Shown here piece by piece: positions 20,487 to 29,256 of a stretch of 64,000 bases of DNA. Position 1 is the first letter of the stretch. Every line of letters begins with the position of its first letter. Both the position numbers and the translations under genes were made by a program. The stretch spans positions 261-64,260 of the forward strand of contig NZ_CAJTSC010000002.1 of NCBI RefSeq assembly GCF_910578895.1. The letters run 5' to 3'. A model generated the notes under the pieces. It did not search any database and was not told the DNA's origin. It saw only the letters and a program-made list of their open reading frames with translations. The DNA is from an uncultured Bacteroides sp. (lineage in GTDB: Bacteria > Bacteroidota > Bacteroidia > Bacteroidales > Bacteroidaceae).

Positions 20487-21914
20487 TTATTTCAACCTAA
20501 CCGTTGAATTATCCAATATCCTGATTTCATTTTTCTTCTTTGCTCCTATTGTGGTTATATTCCGAATATTTCCATCGGTTACATCATCGCAAAAAATTGC
20601 AGGACGAGAATCTGTATTTTTCAAGTCAAATACGATATTATCCAAATTAATCTCATTGACGTGTCTTATATATAAGCCATAAGAGGGTAATGTTCCGAAC
20701 ATGGTCGATTCGGGATATAGCTCTTCAAGTTCTTTTATAACTACATTGTCCATACTTTCGGTTATCCCGCCTGGGCATACAAAGCGACTGTTCGATAATG
20801 AAATTCCTTCAACCTTACCTTCTGATATTCCAGTGATGGAACAACCAATAGGAGAAGAGGCACAACCTATTATACCACTGATATTTATATTCGACATTGA
20901 ACCGATAGGAGGCTGAGGAGCCTCATCATAGTGTTTACGTGCTCTGTTTCCAAGACGAACGAACAGCGGTACATGAGGACCATCAACCACAATATTTGAA
21001 ATATTGATATTTTCCATAATACCACCATCAACTATTTCAAGTGCTATACCACAAATACCTTCAGAAAGTCCCGTTTTTACCTCCTCAGCAGCAGATTTCC
21101 GGATTACACAATTAGTAATGGTTATGTTCCGGAATCCGGCTGTACTTTCCGTCCCGAATTTTATAGCATTACAATGACTACTAAGAATGCAATTCGATAC
21201 AACAATATTCTCGCTAACACGATCTGTAGTACTTTTGAAAGTAATTCCATCGTCATCGGCATCGCCGACAACATTGGTAATGACAACATCCTTACAACCA
21301 TCAATATCCATCAAATCATTGTTTTTATTAGCATGATTAAATACCCTGATTCCATCAATCCGCAGTTTTTCACATCTTATATAAGATTGTAGCCACATTG
21401 CCGAGCTTCTCAGTTCAATGTTTTTCACTGTTACATTTTTACAATCAGCTATCCAAAAAAGATAAGGACGGTTACGATAACGATCGGGCTTTACTTTTGT
21501 CGTTACAGGAAAAGCCTCACCCTGCCCGTCAATAGTTCCTTCACCTTCTATTGTGATATTATTTACGTTATGAGCAATTATTAAAGACTGATACACCCAT
21601 GTATCACCAAAAAATCTGAATCCAACCGTTGTTTTGGGGTAATCACTTAAATTTTTTGAGCCTAATAACCGTGCATTTTTCTCAAGAACCAATGTTGTAT
21701 TATTTTTCAAGAATAATGTTCCAGTAACAAAATCACCTGCCGGAACAACAACCCGACCACCTTTTACCGAACTCTCATCTATCGCCTTTTGTATGGCTTT
21801 AGTAGAAACTGTTACACCATCGGCTTTAGCACCAAAAGACGTAATACGATAATCCGCTCCATAAGCATAAACAAAAGAGAAAATAGTCAAAAGAAAAATT
21901 TCAATAACTTTCAT
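20487..21914 (-). CDS. GH28 polygalacturonase-like enzyme
   Basis: 475 residues; the ATG at 21914 begins a signal peptide (MKVIEIFLLTIFSFVYAYG) and is preferred to an ATG nine codons upstream. The N-terminal ITSFGAKADGVT and the right-handed beta-helix repeats are typical of GH28. In the catalytic region NNDLMDIDGC, DADDDGITFKS and SSHCNAIKFGT take the places of the family NxD, DD and GHG motifs, so the Asp set is kept but the GHG is altered. It would hydrolyse alpha-linked galacturonic acid or a similar uronic-acid linkage in the periplasm. It is the first gene of the operon, 115 nt or so after the predicted start of transcription. Confidence 0.85.
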   Translation of the reverse strand: MKVIEIFLLTIFSFVYAYGADYRITSFGAKADGVTVSTKAIQKAIDESSVKGGRVVVPAGDFVTGTLFLKNNTTLVLEKNARLLGSKNLSDYPKTTVGFRFFGDTWVYQSLIIAHNVNNITIEGEGTIDGQGEAFPVTTKVKPDRYRNRPYLFWIADCKNVTVKNIELRSSAMWLQSYIRCEKLRIDGIRVFNHANKNNDLMDIDGCKDVVITNVVGDADDDGITFKSTTDRVSENIVVSNCILSSHCNAIKFGTESTAGFRNITITNCVIRKSAAEEVKTGLSEGICGIALEIVDGGIMENINISNIVVDGPHVPLFVRLGNRARKHYDEAPQPPIGSMSNINISGIIGCASSPIGCSITGISEGKVEGISLSNSRFVCPGGITESMDNVVIKELEELYPESTMFGTLPSYGLYIRHVNEINLDNIVFDLKNTDSRPAIFCDDVTDGNIRNITTIGAKKKNEIRILDNSTVRLK

Positions 21915-22027
21915 ACAATACACTCTTTTTATTTTAAACACCGTGTAATACTATATAAAATCACACGAAAACCAAGTAAACAAACAAAATACACTGTAAT
22001 ACAACAATATAATAAATACGTGCATAA

Positions 22028-22040
22028 CCGTGTCTTTGCA
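22028..22040 (+). promoter_or_regulatory. Candidate LacI-family operator O1
   Basis: CCGTGTCTTTGCA overlaps the -7 box and start region of the minus-strand operon promoter. It matches 12 of 13 bases of the site at 22148-22160. Its location suits repression of the operon; binding is inferred. Confidence 0.4.
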
Positions 22041-22071
22041 AATATATCGGATTTAATAGAGATAAAACAAA
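22039..22071 (-). promoter_or_regulatory. Promoter of the glycan-utilisation operon
   Basis: On the minus strand -33 TTTG (22068-22071) and -7 TATATTTG (22039-22046) are separated by 21 nt. The GH28 start codon lies about 120 nt downstream, leaving a long untranslated leader. It is back-to-back with the regulator promoter at 22155-22187. Confidence 0.7.
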
Positions 22072-22147
22072 TTCAAAAGCATGTTATAAAGCATACCAAA
22101 TAAACATTTAATCAACATAGTACATTATTTTTACCACAAAACAAACT

Positions 22148-22163
22148 CCGTGTATTTGCACGG
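22148..22163 (+). promoter_or_regulatory. Candidate LacI-family operator O2
   Basis: CCGTGTATTTGCACGG is a 5+5 inverted repeat (CCGTG/CACGG) spanning the -33 TTTG of the regulator gene. It shares CCGTGTnTTTGCA with 22028-22040, so autoregulation plus operon control by the adjacent LacI protein is plausible. Confidence 0.45.
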
Positions 22164-22187
22164 AATTCGTTTTTATTATTATATTTG
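22155..22187 (+). promoter_or_regulatory. Promoter of the LacI-family regulator
   Basis: -33 TTTG (22155-22158) and -7 TATATTTG (22180-22187) are 21 nt apart. The start codon follows 23 nt after the -7 box, so the leader is very short. Confidence 0.7.
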
Positions 22188-22210
22188 CACAAAAATAAGA
22201 TTGTCAAAAT

Positions 22211-23260
22211 ATGGTTAAGAAATATAGGATTAAGGATATTGCCGAATTAGCAGGTGTTTCAGCCGGAACTGTCGACAGAGTTATACACAACAGAGGTGAG
22301 GTATCAGCAGAGAGTAGAAAAAAGATCGAAGATTTATTGGTTAAAATCAACTATTCAAAGTCTTTTGGCATTCAAACCAAGAAAGAGAATAAACGTTTTC
22401 GAATATTAGCCATACTTCCACAACATACGGAAGGGGATTATTGGTATGCTGTAAAAAAAGGAATAGAACACATGATTTATTACTATGGTCGTATTGAGAT
22501 AAAACTTAATTTTCTTTATTACAATCAGTTTAACATTCATTCATGTCGCGAGGCTTTCGATAAAGCACTATCTATGAAATCAGATGCCATACTTATAGGT
22601 CCTTCCTTTTTCGATGAAACCTTCATGTTCGCCAATCAACTGTTCATTAAGAATATCCCCTATATCTATATCGATACCTCCGTTGAAAACACAAAACCTC
22701 TAGCTTTTTTTGGTCCACACCCATATCAAACAGGTATCGTACAAGCAAAGCTATTAACAACTATATTAGAAGAAGGGAAAGACGCCGTCCTTTTTCAGCC
22801 CAAAAGAGTCGGTGACAAAACATCAATACAATCATTAAGCCGATCTTATGGTTTCATTACTTACCTGAAAGAACATTTTCCACATATAAAAGTACATTCC
22901 GGTCAATACAGTTATGAAAATAAAAAAGAGAATGACATGCTTCTTGATTGTTTATTTGATAAATATCCTAATATTGGCGGTGCCGCAGTTTTCGATACTA
23001 AAGGATACCTTATTGCAGAATATTTTAAAGAACACAACATCACTAATATTAAATTAATCGGCTTTGGGACAAACAAGAAAAATATAGATTGCTTGAAAAG
23101 TGGCAACATAAATTTTCTTATAGCCGAGCGTCCTGAATATCAAGGTGAAGCAGCCATGAAAGCAGCCATTGATTATTTACTGTATAACGAAACCGGAAAT
23201 GTTGAGAACTACACCCCAATAGATATATTAATCAAAGAAACCATTGACTTCTATAAATAA
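22211..23260 (+). CDS. LacI-family transcriptional regulator
   Basis: 349 residues. The N-terminal helix-turn-helix (RIKDIAELAGVSAGTVDRVIHNRGEVS, residues 5-31) is a clear LacI type. Residues of about 60-349 form a periplasmic-binding-protein-like ligand domain (RILAILPQHTEGDYWYAVKKG; the C-terminal half binds sugar in relatives). It is divergent from the ten-gene operon, with a 296-nt shared regulatory region. The likely effector is a sugar or sugar acid from the target glycan. Control of a Bacteroides glycan operon by a LacI protein is less common than by a hybrid two-component system or SusR-like sensor; none of those is present nearby. Confidence 0.9.
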   Translation: MVKKYRIKDIAELAGVSAGTVDRVIHNRGEVSAESRKKIEDLLVKINYSKSFGIQTKKENKRFRILAILPQHTEGDYWYAVKKGIEHMIYYYGRIEIKLNFLYYNQFNIHSCREAFDKALSMKSDAILIGPSFFDETFMFANQLFIKNIPYIYIDTSVENTKPLAFFGPHPYQTGIVQAKLLTTILEEGKDAVLFQPKRVGDKTSIQSLSRSYGFITYLKEHFPHIKVHSGQYSYENKKENDMLLDCLFDKYPNIGGAAVFDTKGYLIAEYFKEHNITNIKLIGFGTNKKNIDCLKSGNINFLIAERPEYQGEAAMKAAIDYLLYNETGNVENYTPIDILIKETIDFYK

Positions 23261-23348
23261 TTAGCAAAGACTATCAGATTATGTACGAAGTTTGATTTAC
23301 GCCAGTCTTGTTTTCTGTAAATATCATCTAAACATAATCAATAATACC

Positions 23349-23356
23349 TATATTTG
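23349..23356 (+). promoter_or_regulatory. -7 box of the GH20 gene
   Basis: TATATTTG, 30 nt before the start codon, fits the Bacteroides -7 consensus. No good -33 element is seen at the expected distance, so this promoter may be weak or activator-dependent. Confidence 0.5.
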
Positions 23357-23386
23357 TGAGAAACTTATTAAAAACCAATCAAATCT

Positions 23387-25780
23387 ATGATTACAAAACT
23401 TAACCGCCTGCTATTTGCAGGCATCGTAGCTGTGGCATGCACTTCGTGCGTGACAGAGAAAAAAGCCGATTATCAAGTAATTCCTCTCCCCCAGGAGATC
23501 AGTCTGACACAGGGAAAGCCGTTCCAATTAAACAAAAGTGTTCATATCACTTATCCTGAAGGGAATGATTTACTGAAACGCAATGCCGAATTCCTGTCCG
23601 AATACATCCGGCAAGCCGCCGGATATGCTCTCCAAATAAAAGCAGTGAAAGAGGGAGCAGCGACAAAGAACACAATCAGTTTAAACCTTGACGAAGATAT
23701 AGCCAATAAGGAAGGATATGTACTGACAACAACTTCCGAAGGCATTCAAATCAACGGCCGGACAGAAAACGGCGTGTTCTACGGTTGCCAGACACTACGG
23801 AAGTCCATACCTGCCGAAGCACAGAGAACCGATATCCTGATACCGGCAGGTAATATCAAGGATGAACCCCGCTTTGCGTATCGCGGTATGCACCTTGACG
23901 TGTCCCGCCACTTCTTCCCTCTTGAATTTGTAAAAAAGTACATCGACCTGTTGGCACTTCATAACATGAATACTTTCCACTGGCACCTGACGGACGACCA
24001 GGGTTGGCGCATTGAAATAAAGAAATACTCGAAGCTGACGGAAGTCGGTTCGATGCGCAACCGTACCGTTGTAGGCAAGGCAGGGAGCAAAGAATATGAC
24101 AACACCCCGTATGGAGGTTTCTATACACAAGAACAGGCCAAAGAGATTGTGAGATATGCACAAGAGCGTTACATCACCGTCATTCCCGAAGTAGACCTGC
24201 CCGGACACATGCTTGCAGCCTTGGCAGCCTATCCCGACATGGGATGTACCGGCGGACCGTACGAAGTATCTCCCGACTGGGGAATTTTTGAGGATGTCTT
24301 ATGCATCGGCAACGAAAAGACCATGCAGTTCCTTGAAGATGTAATGATGGAAATCACCGATATATTCCCTTCCAAACTGGTACATATCGGTGGAGACGAA
24401 GCTCCCCGCAGCCGCTGGACAAGATGTCCTAAATGCCAGGCACGCATCAAAGCGGAGGGACTGAAAGCGGACAAACAGCATACTGCCGAGGACCGCCTGC
24501 AAAGTTACTGCATGACACGCATCGAAAAATTCCTCAACAGCAGAGGGCGGCAGATTATCGGCTGGGACGAAATCCTGGAAGGAGACGTCGCACCGAATGC
24601 CACTGTCATGTCCTGGCGCGGCACATCCGGCGGTATCAAAGCTGCACAAATGGGGCATGACGTAATTATGACTCCCAACGTTTATTGCTATTTCGACTAC
24701 TTCCAAACGGCGGATACCAAAGACGAACCTCTCGGCATAGGCGGTTACGTGCCGGTAGAGAAGGTGTACAGCCTCGACCCCACCGCCTCGCTCACCGAAG
24801 AACAAGCCAAGCATATCCTCGGTGCACAAGCCAACCTGTGGACGGAGTACATCGCCACAACGGAGCATGTGGAATATATGATACTGCCGCGCATCGCCGC
24901 CCTTGCCGAAGTGCAGTGGACACGGCACGAGAAGAAAGATTATGCCGGTTTCACCAAGCGCCTGCCCCGCCTCATGGAGTTGTACCAACGCGACGGCATG
25001 AACTATGCCAAGCATATATTTGACATTCAAGCCGAATTTACCGCCACCCAAGAAAAAACAGAAGATGGCAACGGAGCCGTAGTAGCCATATTGCACACTA
25101 TCGACAATGCTCCCATCTACTACACCTTAGACGGCACTGAGCCTACCACAACCTCGAAACAATATGACGGAACAGGAATAGTAATCCGGCAATCTGCCGA
25201 CCTGCGTGCCGCAGCTATCCGTCCCGAAGGCAAAAGCAAGGTGGTGGAAAGAAGTTTCAATTTCAACAAAGCCACTTTCCGCCCGATTGAGTTAACAGGT
25301 GCGCAACCTGCCCCGAAATATACCTTTAAAGGTGCCACGACCTTGACAGACGGCATGAGCGGAAATAACAACTATGCCACAGGCGACTGGCTCGGCTTTA
25401 TATCCGGAGATGTGACTGCCGTTATCGACCTCGGTTCGCCAACCGGAAATGCCACAGCCGGAACCGCTGCCGGACCATCTGAAATAAAACGCGTTGCCAC
25501 CCATGCCGTAGTAGATATGAGTGCCTGGATTTCCGGATGTACAGGATTGTCTGTTTCAGTATCGGACGATAACAAGAGTTTCCGTGAAGTGGCAAGCAAA
25601 GATTTCCCCGCCGAAACGGATATCCGCAAGAAAGCGGTGGTAGACTATGAGATAACATTTGCCCCTGTAAAGGCGCGTTATGTGAAAGTAACAATCAAGC
25701 GCACTCCCACCCTGCCCGAAGGACATCCGGGAGAAGGAAGAACACCGTTCCTGTTTATTGACGAGATTGTAGTGGAATAA
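23387..25780 (+). CDS. GH20 beta-N-acetylhexosaminidase, lipoprotein
   Basis: 797 residues with a lipobox (VACTSC), so probably outer-membrane or periplasmic lipoprotein. Order: GH20 N-terminal domain (about 35-155), catalytic barrel (about 160-510) with YRGMHLDVSRHFF, TFHWHLTDDQGWRIEIK and the catalytic Asp-Glu in VHIGGDEAPRSRW, then a chitobiase-type C-terminal domain (TIDNAPIYYTLDGTEPT, about 570-620), then an F5/8-type carbohydrate-binding domain to the end. It removes terminal beta-GlcNAc or beta-GalNAc from host or dietary glycans. It follows the LacI gene with 126 nt and its own -7 box, so it is probably a separate unit; higher GC than the operon genes agrees. Confidence 0.92.
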   Translation: MITKLNRLLFAGIVAVACTSCVTEKKADYQVIPLPQEISLTQGKPFQLNKSVHITYPEGNDLLKRNAEFLSEYIRQAAGYALQIKAVKEGAATKNTISLNLDEDIANKEGYVLTTTSEGIQINGRTENGVFYGCQTLRKSIPAEAQRTDILIPAGNIKDEPRFAYRGMHLDVSRHFFPLEFVKKYIDLLALHNMNTFHWHLTDDQGWRIEIKKYSKLTEVGSMRNRTVVGKAGSKEYDNTPYGGFYTQEQAKEIVRYAQERYITVIPEVDLPGHMLAALAAYPDMGCTGGPYEVSPDWGIFEDVLCIGNEKTMQFLEDVMMEITDIFPSKLVHIGGDEAPRSRWTRCPKCQARIKAEGLKADKQHTAEDRLQSYCMTRIEKFLNSRGRQIIGWDEILEGDVAPNATVMSWRGTSGGIKAAQMGHDVIMTPNVYCYFDYFQTADTKDEPLGIGGYVPVEKVYSLDPTASLTEEQAKHILGAQANLWTEYIATTEHVEYMILPRIAALAEVQWTRHEKKDYAGFTKRLPRLMELYQRDGMNYAKHIFDIQAEFTATQEKTEDGNGAVVAILHTIDNAPIYYTLDGTEPTTTSKQYDGTGIVIRQSADLRAAAIRPEGKSKVVERSFNFNKATFRPIELTGAQPAPKYTFKGATTLTDGMSGNNNYATGDWLGFISGDVTAVIDLGSPTGNATAGTAAGPSEIKRVATHAVVDMSAWISGCTGLSVSVSDDNKSFREVASKDFPAETDIRKKAVVDYEITFAPVKARYVKVTIKRTPTLPEGHPGEGRTPFLFIDEIVVE

Positions 25781-25812
25781 AGTTCCTTACCGAAGAGGAT
25801 GTATATATAAAC

Positions 25813-25915
25813 ATCACCCTGCCTTCAGAGGAACATAGTGGCGAAAAATCCTTTTTCTAAAACAGATAAAGAAGATATCTTTTCGGCACTACGCTCCTCT
25901 GAACGGCAGGGTGAT
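25813..25915. repeat. Long palindrome between convergent GH20 and GH3 genes
   Basis: The 20-nt arm 25813-25832 pairs with 25895-25915 (one extra base), and an inner pair, AGTGGCGAAAA with TTTTCGGCACT, extends the stem. The 103-nt element sits in the 184-nt gap between the convergent genes. It could act as a bidirectional terminator or be a small non-autonomous mobile element. Confidence 0.65.
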
Positions 25916-25964
25916 ATTGAAATTCTAATTTAAAGACCTGTCCAGATTCTGCTCAAAAAGCTTC

Positions 25965-28553
25965 TTACTCAATCACAAAGTTTCCACGTTGCAAGTCCTG
26001 ATCTTGCGAGCTTCTTCCCACCATCACATCATACTTGCCTGCACAAACCCGCATCGTATTGCTTTGGGCATCCCACCATTCCAGTTCTTTGTCATTCAAA
26101 GCAAATTCCACATCAACACTCTTTCCGGCAGGTATATGAACACGTTTAAAGGCACGCAACGTCTTGCCCGGTCCTTCCGCGTCTTCCTGCTTTCTGAGAT
26201 AAACCTGTACCACTTCGTCACCGTCACGCCGGCCGCTGTTGGTGACATTGACAGTCAGCTTCAACGGTTCTCCCGCCTTAATACGTTCTTTTGCCAATGA
26301 CAATTTGCCATATTCGAAAGTGGTATAGCTCAATCCGTAACCAAACGGGAACAACGGCTGCTGAGTCATATAACGGTAAGTACGTCCTGCCATATTATAA
26401 TCCTCGAAATCAGGGAGCTGAGACATATTACGATAGAAAGTTACAGGTAAGCGTCCACCCGGATTATAATCGCCGAACAACACCTCTGCCACGGCAGTTC
26501 CACCTGCCTGGCCCGGATACCAAGCCTGCAAGATGGCTTCACAGTTCTTCGTTTCAGGTTCCAAAGCGATAGGAGAACCGGAACAATTCACCAAAACGAC
26601 TTTCTTGCCGGCACGATACAACGCATCAATCAATTCGCGCTGAACAGCGGGCAGTTCAATGTCCGTACGGTCACCGCCCCTGAAGCCGGGAAGATTCACT
26701 CCCATCTCTTCCCCTTCCAGCAGAGGAGATACACCACCGGCGAAAACCACCACATCGGCATCTTTCACACGTGCCACAGATGCGTTGATATCCACTTTTT
26801 GTTTGAAGCCGATGTCGAAGTTCAGCTGTGCATCACTCCGGAAATATTCAAAATCAAGCTCGATATCATAAGGAGTACCCGCCTTTGCCTGTAATGTATA
26901 GCTTACCGACCTGCCGCCGTGCGTATTATGGAAACGCTTCACTTCCTCGCCATTGACGCGCAGACGACCGGAACCGTATGTATAAATTTCGAACACCACT
27001 TCACCCGACTGTTGGGGAGTAAGCACGCTGTTATAGGTTGCCGAGAAGTCCGTCAAGTTCACCCCCGGTGCAAAAACCGTAGCTCCCGATGTACAGAAGC
27101 GGAAAGGAGTGGTTACTTGTGTAGTGGTCACCGGGTCTCCCTCACGCTTCAAGTTGTTCCAATAGCGTGCCGTGAAGCCCTGTCCGGCAGCAGACTTGCA
27201 TTGGTTGAACACGCTTTGAATCAGTGTCCGTTCCACCCAGCTGCAACCCTGTTCGTAAATCAGCTTATCGTCCGCTCCCAATGTGCGGCGTATACCGTCC
27301 AAAATAGTAACCGTATGCGACGGCATACCGTTATAGTTGCCCCACTGCATGACGGAGTCGTTGGCATTAGGCCCCATGACAGCTACGGTCAGCCCGCCAC
27401 GCTTCAAAGGAAGTATGCCACCGTTGTTTTGCAACAACGTCATAGACTTGCGGGCTATGTCCAAAGCCAGCGAGTCGTGTGTTGCCGAAGCTACCACCGA
27501 GAAAGGAGTCTTTGTCCAGGATACTTCTGCGGGATCGTCCATTTCGCCCAAAGCAAAGCGTGCTTCCAACAGACGCACCACCGCTTTGTCAATCTCCTTC
27601 TCGTCAATCTTGCCTTCCTGTACCGCCTTTACCAATGCCTTATAACTGGAACCGCACTCCAGGTCCGTCCCGTTCAGCACAGCTGCCGCCGAAGCGGACT
27701 CCGCATCGGGATATGCCTTATGCCCGTGTTCATTATAAAAATCGGCAATGGCACCGCAATCGGAAAGGATAATGCCGTCAAATCCCCAGTCGTTACGAAG
27801 AATCTGCATCAACAGGCGGTTGCTGCCGCAACAAGGTTCTCCCTCGAAACTGTTATAGGCACACATCACCTCTTTCACACCGGCTTCCTTCACCAATGCT
27901 TCAAATGGCGGCAGATAAGTCTCGTACAAATCGCGTGCACTGAGATCTTCCACATTGAAAGAGTGGCGGTTCCATTCCGGACCGGAATGCACGGCAAAGT
28001 GTTTGGCACAGGCATGCAGTTTGTCATACTTCCCGTCATTGGTCCCCTGCAGACCTTTCACTACCATGACACCCATGCGGCTGGTGAGGTAAGGGTCTTC
28101 ACCGTAGGTTTCGATGCCACGTCCCCAACGCGGATCACGATAGATGTTCACCGTAGGCGTCCACATGGTAAGTCCCTGATAGCGTTCGTAGCTTCCCTGC
28201 GATGCGTAGTGTGCATTCTTCGCACGAGCCTCATCCGATACGGCATCGAACACCTCATACACTGTTTCCGGCGAGAAAGATGCCGCCATGCCTATCGGTT
28301 GCGGAAAGACCGTAGCCAGTCCGGCACGAGCCACACCATGCAATGCCTCGTTCCACCAGTTATAAGGTTTTATACCCAGACGTTCCACCGGTTGGGAACT
28401 GTCCATCATCAAAGCCACTTTCTCTTCCAAAGTGAGTTCTTTCAATAGAAGTTCCGCTCGCTTTTCCGGAGCCAAAGAAGTGTTTTTGTACGTAGGCCGG
28501 CTACATCCCATCAGTAACAGGAGAGGCAGCCAATAGATAAGTTTCTGCTTCAT
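25965..28553 (-). CDS. GH3 beta-glycosidase with inserted PA14 domain
   Basis: 862 residues with a lipobox (LLLMGC). The N-terminal GH3 barrel (about 35-330) shows the nucleophile Asp in GIILSDCGAI and the substrate-binding KHFAVHSGPEWNRH. The GH3 C-terminal alpha/beta domain is split by a PA14-like module (about 450-590, TARYWNNLKREGDP ... FDIGF). A fibronectin-III-like domain ends the chain (GRRDGDEVVQVYLRKQ). The combination is typical of Bacteroidetes beta-xylosidases and beta-glucosidases; the specific sugar is not determined. It is convergent with the GH20 gene and has its own -7 box. Confidence 0.9.
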   Translation of the reverse strand: MKQKLIYWLPLLLLMGCSRPTYKNTSLAPEKRAELLLKELTLEEKVALMMDSSQPVERLGIKPYNWWNEALHGVARAGLATVFPQPIGMAASFSPETVYEVFDAVSDEARAKNAHYASQGSYERYQGLTMWTPTVNIYRDPRWGRGIETYGEDPYLTSRMGVMVVKGLQGTNDGKYDKLHACAKHFAVHSGPEWNRHSFNVEDLSARDLYETYLPPFEALVKEAGVKEVMCAYNSFEGEPCCGSNRLLMQILRNDWGFDGIILSDCGAIADFYNEHGHKAYPDAESASAAAVLNGTDLECGSSYKALVKAVQEGKIDEKEIDKAVVRLLEARFALGEMDDPAEVSWTKTPFSVVASATHDSLALDIARKSMTLLQNNGGILPLKRGGLTVAVMGPNANDSVMQWGNYNGMPSHTVTILDGIRRTLGADDKLIYEQGCSWVERTLIQSVFNQCKSAAGQGFTARYWNNLKREGDPVTTTQVTTPFRFCTSGATVFAPGVNLTDFSATYNSVLTPQQSGEVVFEIYTYGSGRLRVNGEEVKRFHNTHGGRSVSYTLQAKAGTPYDIELDFEYFRSDAQLNFDIGFKQKVDINASVARVKDADVVVFAGGVSPLLEGEEMGVNLPGFRGGDRTDIELPAVQRELIDALYRAGKKVVLVNCSGSPIALEPETKNCEAILQAWYPGQAGGTAVAEVLFGDYNPGGRLPVTFYRNMSQLPDFEDYNMAGRTYRYMTQQPLFPFGYGLSYTTFEYGKLSLAKERIKAGEPLKLTVNVTNSGRRDGDEVVQVYLRKQEDAEGPGKTLRAFKRVHIPAGKSVDVEFALNDKELEWWDAQSNTMRVCAGKYDVMVGRSSQDQDLQRGNFVIE

Positions 28554-28594
28554 GCTTAATGTTTTAATGATAGTAATCAGATTTATTCACCTTG

Positions 28595-28602
28595 CAAAGG
28601 TA
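28595..28602 (-). promoter_or_regulatory. -7 box of the GH3 gene
   Basis: TACCTTTG on the minus strand, 41 nt before the start codon at 28553. No clear -33 TTTG is visible at the usual distance. Confidence 0.5.
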
Positions 28603-28706
28603 CAAAATTCCCCGGTATGCCATTGTGCCGGATGTTTCATAAAGTTTGGTATACGTATCATGGCACATGCTCCGGAAGGTTGCTACCGTTCTCTTCCGGC
28701 TGCTAC

Positions 28707-28868
28707 CACGGCTCTTTCATTTACAGGAGTTAAAGAAGTTAGAGGAGTTAAAGGAGTTAGTGCCGATACTCTTGCGTATGTGTTTACGGAAGTATCGGCT
28801 TTTAATTCCTGTCCCGAAGGGTGATGGTTCTCTCCGGCTCCCGTAAATCCTTCCCCCGTGACTGACAG
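28707..28868 (+). repeat. Dispersed hairpin repeat, copy B
   Basis: It starts with CACGGCTCTTTCATTTACAG, carries GGAGTTA-type direct repeats and the hairpin GCCGATA...TATCGGC, and ends with CCCGTAAATCC and GTGACTGACAG. The same end motifs are seen at 888-979 and 41245-41430. It lies directly left of the second 22-bp array. Confidence 0.7.
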
Positions 28869-28885
28869 CTGCTTTCTCCCCCGCT

Positions 28886-28980
28886 GTTCCCACTTAATTG
28901 GAAACGTGTTCCCTGCACGTTGGGAACATATTCCCAATGAGGTGGGAACGCGTTCCCGGCAAGCTGGGAATAAAGTTCCA
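28886..28980. repeat. 22-bp-period palindrome array, copy 2 (inverted)
   Basis: Units at 28899-28914, 28921-28936, 28943-28958 and 28965-28980 plus a partial unit at 28886-28892, spaced by CTTAAT, GCACGT, ATGAGG and GCAAGC. In reverse complement the units match copy 1 (774-868) position by position, for example TGGAACTTTATTCCCA as the first unit in both. Only one of the four spacers is the same (ATTAAG). Confidence 0.85.
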
Positions 28981-29091
28981 CGGTGCAGAAACCATGTGGC
29001 ACTCGTATGCCGCTGACAATAAACACCTTGCGTGTATGTTTTGCCGACCTGTCTGTTTGCGTAATCTCCCCGGTCGTGTTCTCCGGTATGG

Positions 29092-29170
29092 CTGTCGGCT
29101 TTTGACTTCTGTCCCGAAGGGAGATAACCCCTTCCAACTCCCTTCAACTCCGGTAAATGAAAAAGCCGTA
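29092..29170 (-). repeat. Dispersed hairpin repeat, copy C
   Basis: In reverse complement it begins ACGGCTTTTTCATTTAC, followed by GGAGTTG-type repeats and CCCTTCGGGACAGAAG, as in copy B. Copies B and C flank the array at 28886-28980 in opposite orientation. Confidence 0.65.
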
Positions 29171-29222
29171 CGCATAAAAGAAAAAACTCCGCGAAACACT
29201 GTGTCCTCTGTGGCGAATTGTG

Positions 29223-29230
29223 TACTTTTG
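29223..29230 (+). promoter_or_regulatory. -7 box of the LD-carboxypeptidase operon
   Basis: TACTTTTG, 26 nt before the ATG at 29257. It fits TAnnTTTG; the -33 element is not obvious. Confidence 0.5.
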
Positions 29231-29256
29231 CCATAAATACAGATGGATATATCATT

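Noticed and set aside
26919..28448. 509-codon ORF antisense to the GH3 gene
   Set aside because: It is the mirror of a well-supported GH3 coding region and has no recognisable domain.
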